Part shown: in pieces, positions 26,357 through 35,500 of the stretch | Position numbering within the stretch: position 1 is the stretch's first letter | Layout of the letters: every line of letters begins with the position of its first letter | Assembly (NCBI GenBank): GCA_963844175.1 | Contig: CAWJNE010000020.1 | Location: 81,834-145,833 of the forward strand | Reading direction: 5' to 3' | DNA length: 64,000 nucleotides | From: JALZMG01 sp963844175 | GTDB taxonomy: Bacteria; Actinomycetota; Acidimicrobiia; Acidimicrobiales; Ilumatobacteraceae | Translations under genes and position numbers: made by a program | Notes under the pieces: generated by a model | Seen by the model: only the letters and a program-made list of their open reading frames with translations | The model's database searches: none | What the model was told of the DNA's origin: nothing

Positions 26357-27256
26357 GTGGCGGGTTTTCGGCGAGTCGTGGTGGGGATCGTGCTAGGGGC
26401 CGTTGTCGCGTCCTGTGGCGGGTCGGGCGACGGCGACGAGGGGGCCGGCGACGAGGGGGCCGGCGACGCCCTGGCCGACACGACGGCCGCCCCGGCGCCC
26501 GTGACCACCACCGCCGCCGACCCCACGCCGGCCGAGGCGACCCTGGCGACGTCAGTCGAGGAGTCGGTCGGTGACCCGAACGAGTCGGCGCCCACGGGCA
26601 CGGAGTTCTGCCCGCTCACCGACGGCGACATGGAGGGGTGCTTCGACTACGACGGGATGCAGGCGTTCTACGACGAGGGCATCGCCTCGATCACGTTGTT
26701 CATTGATGCGACCTTCGCCGACCCGGCGCCGATGCAGCCGGCGCAGTGGATCTTCGTCGAGGAAGGGGCGACCGGCGAGGAGCCCTGCACCATGGGCGAC
26801 GGCGGGTTCGCGATGTACACGGACATGTCCTACGAGTACTGCCCGCTCGACCAGACGGTGTACGTGGGCCAGCGCCTCGTCTGGGACTTCTACGAGCAGG
26901 CCGGGGACGCCGGTGCAGTGATCGGCATGGCCCACGAGGCCGCCCACCACATGCAGAGCGTGGCGGGCGTCGGCGGCGAAGGGACGCTCGAGGAGTCGAT
27001 CGCCCTGGAGAACCAGGCCGACTGCGTGGCCGGCGTCTTCACCGGGTGGCTCAAGAGCGAGGAGCTGCTCGACTACCCGGACGACGTCGACGACATCGAC
27101 GTGATGATGACGCTCATCGCCTCGGCCGAGGAGGATCCGATGCGCGACCACGGCACGCTCGACGAGCGCGTGGAGGCCTTCCTCCTCGGCTACGGCGAAG
27201 GCATGCCGGCCTGCTCGGCGCTCTTCCCCGAGACCCCACTCGAGCCGGCCTCGTAG
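26357..27256 (+). CDS. Putative secreted lipoprotein zinc metallopeptidase (YpfJ-like)
   Basis: 299 residues from GTG at 26357. Lipoprotein signal peptide with lipobox VASC then GGSGDGDEG, followed by an acidic/Thr-Pro linker to about residue 70. The catalytic domain has Zn motif HEAAH (His193, Glu194, His197) extended as HEAAHHMQ, and downstream ENQADCVAG. This matches the neutral zinc metallopeptidase (YpfJ/DUF) family, which has HExxHH-x-Q and an ADC-x-AG helix carrying a third ligand. Four Cys in the N-terminal half may form disulfides. It would be anchored on the outer face of the membrane. The substrate is unknown. The next gene follows after 53 bp. Confidence 0.85.
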   Translation: MAGFRRVVVGIVLGAVVASCGGSGDGDEGAGDEGAGDALADTTAAPAPVTTTAADPTPAEATLATSVEESVGDPNESAPTGTEFCPLTDGDMEGCFDYDGMQAFYDEGIASITLFIDATFADPAPMQPAQWIFVEEGATGEEPCTMGDGGFAMYTDMSYEYCPLDQTVYVGQRLVWDFYEQAGDAGAVIGMAHEAAHHMQSVAGVGGEGTLEESIALENQADCVAGVFTGWLKSEELLDYPDDVDDIDVMMTLIASAEEDPMRDHGTLDERVEAFLLGYGEGMPACSALFPETPLEPAS

Positions 27257-27309
27257 CCCGACCTCGCACGTGGGCGGGACGGGACGGCCGGCCCTGCCAC
27301 ACTTCCGGC

Positions 27310-28752
27310 GTGGCGCGGGTGGCTCTTGACGGGGCCGTCGACAAGGTCGTCGTGACCAACGTCGATGTGCTGCGGGCCAAGTACGGGTCGGCCGGCGTGG
27401 CGACGGTGCGCAGAGCGCTGCGCACCATGGCCGCCGAGGACGCGTCGCGCGACGTGACGACGGTGGTCGCTGATCTCGCCAGCCCGACGACGGCGACCCG
27501 CGTCGGCGCCGTCGCCGTCGAGGATCCGGCCGACCACGAGGCGACCAAGCGATTCGTCGACGCGCTGTGCGCCGCGACGTCGCCGGACTACGTGCTGCTG
27601 CTGGGCGGGCCCGACGTCGTCGCCCACGTCCCGCTCGACAACCCCGTTCCGGCGCCGGACCCCGACCCCGACGTCCCGAGCGACCTCCCCTACGCCTGCT
27701 CGGCACCACCCGGCACTGCTGCCAGCACGTTCATCGGACCGGACCGGGTCGTCGGACGACTGCCGGACGTCATCAGTGCCACCGGCGCCACGGCCGCCCG
27801 CCGGTTGGCGGCGACGATCCGCCGGGCCGCTCGCTGGAGCGGCGCACCCGCCGACCGGTACCGGGACCACCTCACGGTCGGCACGTCGAGGTGGCAGCTG
27901 TCCACCGCCAGCACGGCGGCGGCGCTGTTCGGCGCCGGCACGACCGTGCACCACGCCCCCCCGGTGGCCTCGCCGCTCGCGCCAGCCGACCTGGCCCGAC
28001 CGCTGCACTTCATCAACCTGCACGGAGCGACCGCCGACACGCGCTGGCTCGGCGACCCGGGCTTCGCCGTCGTGCTCGACGTCGACGACGTCGACGCGCA
28101 CGTCGCCGCGGGCACCGTCGCCGTCAGCGAGGCGTGCTTCGGCGGCGAGTTGTTCGACCCAGTCCTGACCGGCGGTGCGACTCCGTTCCCCGTCGCCTAC
28201 CTCACCGCCGGCGCCTACGCCGTGGTCGGGGCAACCTCGATCTCGTATGGCGGTCGGCTGGCGCCGGATGCCGCCGACGTCCTGTGTCGCTACGTGGTCG
28301 AAGAGGTGCTGACCGGGGCGTCGCTCGGGCGGGCGGTGCTGCAGGCCCGCCAGCGGTACGTGCGCGACCAGCCGGTGATGACCCCGGTCGACCTCAAGAC
28401 GGTCGCCCAGTTCACACTGTTCGGGGACCCGTCGATCCACCCGATCACGGCCCCGTCCACCGGCACTCGGGCGATGCGCCGGCGCAACCTGGCCGCGGCC
28501 GGTCCGTCGATCGCCCGGTCGTCGGCCGTCGCTGCGGGATCCGGGACGCGCGCCGGGCGAGCCCTGTCGTTCGACGTCACGGCAGCCGACCTGACGGAGG
28601 CACAGCTGCCGGCGCAGCGGATCCACGTGCGCACTCGCCGCCTGCGCGGGCCGAGCCGCCTGGCCCGCGTCGAGGTCACCGAGCTCGGCGAGGACGGCAC
28701 CGGGCTGCACCCGTACCGCGTCCTCGAGAGCAAGGGCGGGTGGACGCCGTGA
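27310..28752 (+). CDS. Clan CD cysteine protease, C25/gingipain-like
   Basis: 480 residues from GTG at 27310, with no signal peptide. The alpha/beta caspase-like core is supported by a conserved-looking catalytic pair. HFINLHGATADTRWLGD has the His-Gly dyad (His238), and AVSEACFGGELFDP has a Cys in the A-C-x-G context (Cys276); their spacing of 38 residues is normal for the clan. Earlier YVLLLGGPDVVAHVPL and later AYAVVGATSISYGG and QFTLFGDPSIHPI are typical of the C25-like group (in which the protein ends by a GDPS motif). It is translationally coupled to a small partner gene (GTGA overlap) and faces the giant-protein operon. Whether it processes those proteins is speculation. Confidence 0.8.
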   Translation: MARVALDGAVDKVVVTNVDVLRAKYGSAGVATVRRALRTMAAEDASRDVTTVVADLASPTTATRVGAVAVEDPADHEATKRFVDALCAATSPDYVLLLGGPDVVAHVPLDNPVPAPDPDPDVPSDLPYACSAPPGTAASTFIGPDRVVGRLPDVISATGATAARRLAATIRRAARWSGAPADRYRDHLTVGTSRWQLSTASTAAALFGAGTTVHHAPPVASPLAPADLARPLHFINLHGATADTRWLGDPGFAVVLDVDDVDAHVAAGTVAVSEACFGGELFDPVLTGGATPFPVAYLTAGAYAVVGATSISYGGRLAPDAADVLCRYVVEEVLTGASLGRAVLQARQRYVRDQPVMTPVDLKTVAQFTLFGDPSIHPITAPSTGTRAMRRRNLAAAGPSIARSSAVAAGSGTRAGRALSFDVTAADLTEAQLPAQRIHVRTRRLRGPSRLARVEVTELGEDGTGLHPYRVLESKGGWTP

Positions 28753-29078
28753 CGGATCCGGTGCGCATCCGAGGAACCGTGCGGCGCGCCCGCTACGCAC
28801 CGGGCTCGAAGAGCGAACACCTCGCCGTCCTGCTCGATGCCGACGACGGTCGCACCTGGGTCCTGCGCCGGCCCGGCGCCAACCCGTACGACGACCGGGA
28901 GCTGGCCGAATTGGACGGCGAATCGGTGGACGTCGAGGGCCGCACCCACCGCGACGTCCTGCTCGTCGACGGCTACTCCCTCGTCACGGGATCGCCGCCA
29001 CCGCGTCCAGGCGGACCAGGCGCGCCACCACCTTCGTCTCGCCGGCGTTCGCCCCGGCGCCCTCGATCAACGTCCTGA
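28749..29078 (+). CDS. Small hypothetical protein, possible OB-like fold
   Basis: 109 residues from GTG at 28749, overlapping the protease stop by 4 bp. The first roughly 75 residues form a compact unit: VRIRGTVRRARYAPGSKSEH, LAVLLDADDGRTWVLRRPG, NPYDDRELAELDGESVDVEG and DVLLVDGYSLV. This alternating-strand pattern resembles a small OB-type beta barrel, but I do not recognise the family. The last 30 or so residues (Pro/Arg/Ser-rich) lie antisense to the end of the propeller gene and may not be meaningful. Coupling to the C25-like protease suggests a partner, chaperone or inhibitor role (inference). Confidence 0.65.
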   Translation: MTDPVRIRGTVRRARYAPGSKSEHLAVLLDADDGRTWVLRRPGANPYDDRELAELDGESVDVEGRTHRDVLLVDGYSLVTGSPPPRPGGPGAPPPSSRRRSPRRPRSTS

Positions 29079-32000
29079 CCGTCCGCTCGATCGCCTGCAA
29101 CGTGTTGTCGGTCGCCCCGGCGTCGACCGAGGTGGCCGACACCAGCGCCACGAGGAGGGCGAACGACCCGGCGGCCAGCCCCAGGGCGGCGAAGTCGACG
29201 TTCCAGGTGAGGATGGCGGGCCGCCGCTGGTTCAGCTCGAGTGCGTTCGTCTGGTATCGGTTGGCGCCGTCGGCGGCGAACAGCCATCCCGACGCCCCGA
29301 GCCAGGCCGTCGCGTCAGCACCCCGCAGCCGAGCGGCATAGCCGGCCGGCAGCTGGTTGACCGTCCCGACGTTGTCGGACGCGGCGACGAGCAGCACGCC
29401 ACGCAGGTTGCCCGCGGCGACCGCCAGGTGCCCCCGGTTGTGCACCTGGACGAAGACTTGGTTCGGGCCGGCGTCGGCGATCATCACGTCGGTCGCCTGA
29501 TCGATGTCCTCGCCCGCCCGGTCGACGAACCCGGCCGCCGTCATCGGCGTCGGCACGGGCGGGTACGACGTCGTCGCCGCCCACGAGCGCGGCCCCACGA
29601 TCCCGTCGACGTTCATCCGCGTGCCGTCCCATTCCACCAGGCCATAGCGGGACTGCGCATCGCGGGCCGCCTGGCGGCTGCCGACGTCGAACCGGCCGAC
29701 CGGATCAGCACCGATCGTGAACCCCCGACGGCGCACGTGGGCCTGCCACCTCGTCACGTTGGCGCCGGTCGTGCGCGGCGTGGTGAAGCGCAGCTGGGCT
29801 CCCGGGTACGCGGGCGGCGCCTGCGTCGCAGTCCCCGTGCGACGGACCTTGATGTCGCTCGACATCGTCCAGTCGACGGCGCGCCCGGCCTGGAACGGGT
29901 GGGCACCGGCGCGCGACGCGGGGAGGTGGCGGCCGCCGTCGCTGCCGTTCATCCGCAGGTACACGTCGGGCGAGCGCGTCGGCGTCGCCGCCAGGTCGAG
30001 CTCCCACACCCCGCGCCCGTGCAGCGACGCGCGCAGGCGGCGCGACGGCGTGTGCACCTTGAGGTCGTGCACGGTGGCCTCGGGCAACCCGTTCGACACG
30101 AGTGTCCACGTCCACGAGAAGGTCGTCGCCGGGGCGACGATCGCCCGCCGGCCGAGGAACACTCCGACATCGGTGCCGACGTAGAGGTCGTTGGGGTTGG
30201 CGGGGTCGACGACCATCGCGTTCACCGGCGCGTCGAACGGTGTCGGTGTCCCGGCGATGACCATGCCGGGACCGAACCCGGTCGGCCGCCACGTCGGGGG
30301 CGCCGCCGCGGCGTCGAACCACCAGACGTGGTCCTGCAGGATATTCGCCCCACCGAAGCCGATGAAGATGTCGTCCGCCGCCGGGTTGGCGACGGCCAGC
30401 GCGGTGATGGTCCACACCGCCGGCGCGCCGGGCAGACCGGTGAGGGCGAGCGCCGTCGGTGGTGACTGCCACGTGTCGTTGTTGCGGTTGGTGGCGTGGC
30501 GCAGCGTGCGGTCGTAGCGGTAGACGCGGCGACCGGTCGTCACGTGGAACCGGTCCCGAGCGCTCCACACGACGTCGGAGATCATGTCCGCGGCACCGTT
30601 GAGCCGGCCGAACGAGGCGGCTGCGGGCGCCAGGTTCCCGGGCAGCACCCGCCACCGGGCGCCCCAGTCGTAGCTGACCCAGATCCGGTTGGTCGGGTAG
30701 AGCACCGTCGAGACGGTCTCGGCGACCGGCGACGGGACCAGCCGGGCGTACATGTTCGCCGTCTCACCGGCGTTCAAGATCGGCGAGCGGGCGTTGGTCG
30801 CCCCGCTCAGCCCGCCGTCGAGCAACGACTCGAGCGTGCTGCCGTTGTTCTGGGCGAGGATTCGCAGCGGGTTGTTGGGGTCGATGGCCACCCCACCGCC
30901 GTCCGCCATGCGGATGAGTCGCCACACCGCGCCACCGTCGCCGCGCACCGTGCCGTTGTCCTGCGTCCCGGCGACCACGATCGCGTCGCTCGTGGGGTGC
31001 TGGTCGAAGTACGTCGGCTGGGTGATCGCCAGCGTCTCGTTGACGGCGCGGAACGACCCGGGGGTGCCGTCGGGGGAGCGGAAGACCCCGCCGTCGCAGC
31101 CCATCCACACCTCGCCGGCGACCAGCGCCGTCCCGGCGGCGTTGCGACTGAAGGCGATGACGTGGCAGTCGGGGTGCACACCGGCGCCGATCCACAGGGG
31201 GGAGCGATCCGGGTTGGCGCCATGGGCGTACCCGAAGCGGCGTTCGGCGCCGGCCGTCGTCAACGCCGACCGGTAGAACGCGGCGTCCCACTCCCCCGGC
31301 TGCAGGGGACCTGGTTCGTCGTTCCAGATCAAGCTGCCGGCGATGTAGACGGTGTCGTCGGTCGCGGGCTGCACGGCGACGGCGATGTCCCACCATCCCT
31401 GCGTGTCCACCGTCGAAGCCTGCGGCGGGAGGGTCTGCACGCGCCTGAACTGGGCGCCGTCGAAGCGCCACAGCCGACCAAGCTCGTCGAAGCGGTACAC
31501 GACCTGGTTGGCGGTGTTGCTGACGGCGAGCGCGATGCGACCGGGGTTGGCGGCTGAGTTCGGAGTGATCGGCACGGCGTTCCACGTCGCGCCGTTGTCG
31601 GCCGAGACGTACACGCCAGCCGAGCGGGTCGGCACGGTGACGTTGCCGCCGCGGGCGGCGGCGAAGATCCGCTTGTTCGCCCCGGCGGTGGAGCCCGTGA
31701 TCACCACGTCGCTGATGTGACGCCCGCCGGGCAGGAGATTGCCAGCACCTGCCGGGATCTGCGTCCACGCCGTGTTCGGTCCGGACGGGTTGGGCCGGCG
31801 GAACAGGCCGGCGCTCGACGCCGCCCAGACCACGGCGGGATCGTCGGGGTCCTGCACGAGGCGGTAGATCGCCTGGCCGCGCAGGTTGTTGGCCTCGAGG
31901 TGCCACACGCGGTCGCCACCTGCCGCGCCCGGCGAGACGCGTACGCCGATCCCGAGGTAGGTCGGGACGATCTGCGGCTGACGCATCGTGAGGTGGCCCG

Positions 32001-32523
32001 GCTCGCCGGTGCCGACGAAGACCGTGTCGGCACGGGCGTTGGCGCCGAACTGCACGAGCAGGGCGCTCGCCGTCAAGGCGTTGCCGGTCGAGAGGTTGAC
32101 CAGCGACGGGGACATCACGAAGTCGTCGAGCGGCGTCCACACGTCGTGATCGACGCCGCTGATGCGCACCTTGTCGTACTGCCACGCCCCGCCGTCGGCG
32201 GCGGCGGCGTAGGCCCGGTTGCCGTTCGGCCCGACCTCGATGGCCAGGATCCGTCCGCTGATCACCGGCTGGGTGCGCGCCTGGCCGCGGACGCCGCCGG
32301 CCGGACCGATCGGCGTCCAGTTGACCCCGCCGAGCACGGGTGGGGCGTGAGCCTGGACCTCCTCCACCAGCGCCCGGGCCGCCGACGCGTTCGACGCGGC
32401 GGCGAACTCCTCGCCCTCGGCGACGGCGTGCACGGCGTTGCGCCAGCGGGCGCGGCGGGCCGGGCCGGTGTCCTGCGCGGCGCGCCGCGGCCGGCGCCCG
32501 CCCGATCGATCTAGCGGCGGCAT
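28984..32523 (-). CDS. BNR/sortilin-type beta-propeller with peptidoglycan-binding-like module
   Basis: 1179 residues from ATG at 32523, preceded by GGGAGA. A basic N-terminus and a helix (about 25-60) are followed by a long propeller region (about 85-860). It has recurring blades of VYIAG / GGVFRSPDG / VYVSADNGATW / IWVSYDWGARW type, the S-x-D-x-G-x-x-W Asp-box pattern of BNR/sortilin propellers. Then VRRTG-type strands lead to a peptidoglycan-binding-1-like module at about 925-985 (RRRGFTIGADPVGRFDVGSR, then NVDGIVGPRSWAAT). A C-terminal domain at about 1020-1179 carries NQVFVQVHNRGHLAVAAGN. No signal peptide is visible. It is the last gene of the six-gene operon. Function unknown. Confidence 0.8.
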   Translation of the reverse strand: MPPLDRSGGRRPRRAAQDTGPARRARWRNAVHAVAEGEEFAAASNASAARALVEEVQAHAPPVLGGVNWTPIGPAGGVRGQARTQPVISGRILAIEVGPNGNRAYAAAADGGAWQYDKVRISGVDHDVWTPLDDFVMSPSLVNLSTGNALTASALLVQFGANARADTVFVGTGEPGHLTMRQPQIVPTYLGIGVRVSPGAAGGDRVWHLEANNLRGQAIYRLVQDPDDPAVVWAASSAGLFRRPNPSGPNTAWTQIPAGAGNLLPGGRHISDVVITGSTAGANKRIFAAARGGNVTVPTRSAGVYVSADNGATWNAVPITPNSAANPGRIALAVSNTANQVVYRFDELGRLWRFDGAQFRRVQTLPPQASTVDTQGWWDIAVAVQPATDDTVYIAGSLIWNDEPGPLQPGEWDAAFYRSALTTAGAERRFGYAHGANPDRSPLWIGAGVHPDCHVIAFSRNAAGTALVAGEVWMGCDGGVFRSPDGTPGSFRAVNETLAITQPTYFDQHPTSDAIVVAGTQDNGTVRGDGGAVWRLIRMADGGGVAIDPNNPLRILAQNNGSTLESLLDGGLSGATNARSPILNAGETANMYARLVPSPVAETVSTVLYPTNRIWVSYDWGARWRVLPGNLAPAAASFGRLNGAADMISDVVWSARDRFHVTTGRRVYRYDRTLRHATNRNNDTWQSPPTALALTGLPGAPAVWTITALAVANPAADDIFIGFGGANILQDHVWWFDAAAAPPTWRPTGFGPGMVIAGTPTPFDAPVNAMVVDPANPNDLYVGTDVGVFLGRRAIVAPATTFSWTWTLVSNGLPEATVHDLKVHTPSRRLRASLHGRGVWELDLAATPTRSPDVYLRMNGSDGGRHLPASRAGAHPFQAGRAVDWTMSSDIKVRRTGTATQAPPAYPGAQLRFTTPRTTGANVTRWQAHVRRRGFTIGADPVGRFDVGSRQAARDAQSRYGLVEWDGTRMNVDGIVGPRSWAATTSYPPVPTPMTAAGFVDRAGEDIDQATDVMIADAGPNQVFVQVHNRGHLAVAAGNLRGVLLVAASDNVGTVNQLPAGYAARLRGADATAWLGASGWLFAADGANRYQTNALELNQRRPAILTWNVDFAALGLAAGSFALLVALVSATSVDAGATDNTLQAIERTVRTLIEGAGANAGETKVVARLVRLDAVAAIP

Positions 32524-32533
32524 CTCGTCTCCC

Positions 32534-35500
32534 TCACTCCTCCGTGGCCAGCAGCCGGGCCCAGCCCTCGTGGGCGACGGCCGGACGCTCGGCCAGGCGG
32601 GCGGCCATCGTCGCCGCCAGGATCGGGTCGTCACGCCACGTCGTCGGCGTGTCCCGTCGGGTCCACGTGTTGCGCAGCCGACCTTCTGGATCATCGGGGA
32701 GCGCCGAGATGCGCGGCATCCGGATCTCGACCGGGTCGACGAGCACGGGCCCCACGCGGAACGATGGCACGATGCGCTGCAGCGCAGCGTCGGTCCAGGA
32801 GCGGTTCAGGGCGAGCCCCTTGCGCGGTACGACGCCGCTGGTGGCGTTGATCCCCAGGCCGGCCAGCACCAGCACCGTCAGGTCGACGTCCCGACCCGGC
32901 CGCAGCGTCAGGTCCGGCTCACCCTGCACGTAGGGCGCCAGGATCGGTTTGGCGGTCAGGTCGTCGCCGTACTGCCGGGCCACGGTGACCTCGTCGAGGA
33001 AGCCGTCCTGTGGTCCACCGTGACGTGCCAGCTCGCGGACGGCGGCGTGCACCGGGTGGAACACCGAGTAGTCGTCGTCGAGGTAGTAGCCAAGCACCCC
33101 GTCGTCGAACCGGCCGAGGGCGCCGAGGCGCACGGTGATCGCCCGCTCGACCATCGCCGCCAACACCGCTCGCCGTGCTGCGGCGTCGGCCGAGGACAGG
33201 GCGTAATCGTCGGTGTCGTCGTAGAGCTCGAGGCCCATCCGCAGCCGGACGACGGCCACGGGCCGTCCGACCAGCACGCTGACCGGCGACGTCCCGGCCG
33301 CTCCGATCGGATCAGTCGACCACAGCGTCGTGTCGATTGCCCGGAGGAGCGCGCCGAGCGGGCTCTCGTCGGGCGGCGCCGATTCCGCCCGCTCGACGGC
33401 GTCGCGCTGCACCACCGCCACCGCCATGCGAGCCAGGTGCACGGACCCGCCGAGGTCGCCCGCCGGCCCCGCGCCGAGCGGTCCGGGGCGGCCCGGCGCG
33501 CCCTCCCACGTCACCGCCGAGCGCAACCCGCGATGGAACAGCTGCCCCAGCGGAGCCCCCGTGGCGTCGAAGAACTCGAGCGCGTCGTCGGCGTGATCCG
33601 GGAGCAGCCAGCCGGCGACCGGGTTGCGCGCCTGGATGGCGGTCGACTCGTCGACGCGTGCCTCGGCGCCGTCGTCGTTGGCATCGATCAGCCGCATCCG
33701 CAGCCGGGCCGGCGTCGTGAACCGTGGCGGCAGGTGGGCCGGCGGCGCCGACCCGGCGGCCACCGGCCCCGTGATCGGCCCCTGGACCTCCAGCGCGTCG
33801 GCGAGTCCGAGGCCGGCGAGGCGAGGCCCCAGGTCGAGCGTGCGCCCGAAGGCATCGACGAGACGCAGCCGATCGATTCGCAGCCACCCGGCGCGCAGCA
33901 GCTCGGGGAGCCGTTCCGGCGAGACGACGGGATCGTCGTCGTCGGGTTGGGCGAAGGCGGCATCGGTGTCGAACCCGAGGTAGTGGTCGTTGACACCGGT
34001 GAGGCTGGTCACCAGCAGGTCGGCGCGAGCGGCCTCGATGGCCAGCCGGGCCAGGTCGTCGGCCTGGGCATCGGTGAGGATGCCCCGCCCGGCGGCGTCG
34101 GCGACCGCCTCCTCGTCGAGCAGCTCGTCGACACCAGCGGCGAACGCCCGGGCTCCCGAGCTGTTGAGCAGGCTGCGGCCGAGCAACGCGCGGGTGGCCA
34201 CCGCCGGTTCGTCCACCGGGTCCAGATCGACCTCACCCAGGCGCCAGTCGCCGGCGCGATCGGTCGTCGCCAGGGCCAGCTCCCACTCGGCGTAGATCGG
34301 CACCCACGGCTGGCGCCAGTAGGTGACCCCGACCGGCGACGGCTCCACACCCTCCTTCAGCGAGGCGTCGAGCAGCTCGCCGACGTCGGCCTCCCGGACC
34401 TGCAGGTGCACGGACAGCACCATCTCGGCGCTCAGGCGGTTGCTGACCTGGGTGTTCGTCCACCCCGCCGACGTCGGCACCATCGACACCAGGTGGCTGA
34501 TCGCGTTGGGGTCGGTCAACGCCGCCTCGCGGACGAGATCGGCGCACTCCGGTGGGAGGGCGTCGTGCGTCGGCGGCGCCACCACCTGGCGTCCGACGAT
34601 GAGGTCGGCGTACCCGCGGACCGGCTGACCGGACAGCCGACAGCCGAGCTGCTCACCGGGGTCGAAGCGACCGTCGTAGCCGTGGCGCTGCGAGCGGTTG
34701 GCACCCCGGACCGCCAGCACCGGTTCGGCCGGCTGGTACCACCTCGGGTTCGGACGCACCACGTCGCTGAACGTGACGGGCGCGGGAGCCGCGGATGGTG
34801 CCGACCTCGCTCCCGCCGGACGCCCGCCACCGACCGGTCCGGCGGGGGCGCGACTGAAGCTCAGATCGCCGGCCCGCTCGAGTTCGACCAGGGTGGCGTC
34901 GAACGCGCCGGACCGATCCTGGGTGAAGGCGATCTGCAGCGTGGCGTCGCGGACTGCGCCGAGATCGAGGAGGCCGTCGAACTTCGAGCCGCCGATCGCC
35001 GGTGGCAGCGGCGGCTCGATCACCGGATCGCGCACGCGCTCGACGATCCCCGGCGTCGGGTCGGGGATGCTCGTGAACCCGTGACGGTGGACGGCTTCGT
35101 CGTGGGCGACGATCCCGTCTGCGGCGTGGTGGTCACGCAACGTGCCGTACGAGAACGCGTTGACCAGCCGCTCCTGGACGGCATCCGTCCCGGCCAGCAC
35201 CCGGGAGATCACGTCGACCCCCGTCGAGCCCAGGGTCAGCGAGACGGCGCCCGCCGACGGGCGCTGGTCGACGCCACCTCCGCCGACATCGACGCCGAAG
35301 ATCGTGCCGTGGTAGAGGGTGGCGGTGACCCGCGGCTGGCGCCGGCTCGTCACGAACCGCACCGTGGGGTCGAGCACGAAGTCGTCGATGCCGAGGACCA
35401 CCGAGGTCTCACGTTCGGCGGCGACTCGCCCGCCGACCTCGCTGCGGTGGTCAGCGTCACGGGCGATGGGCCGGCCGGTCCCCCGGTCGGGGAGGCCGGC

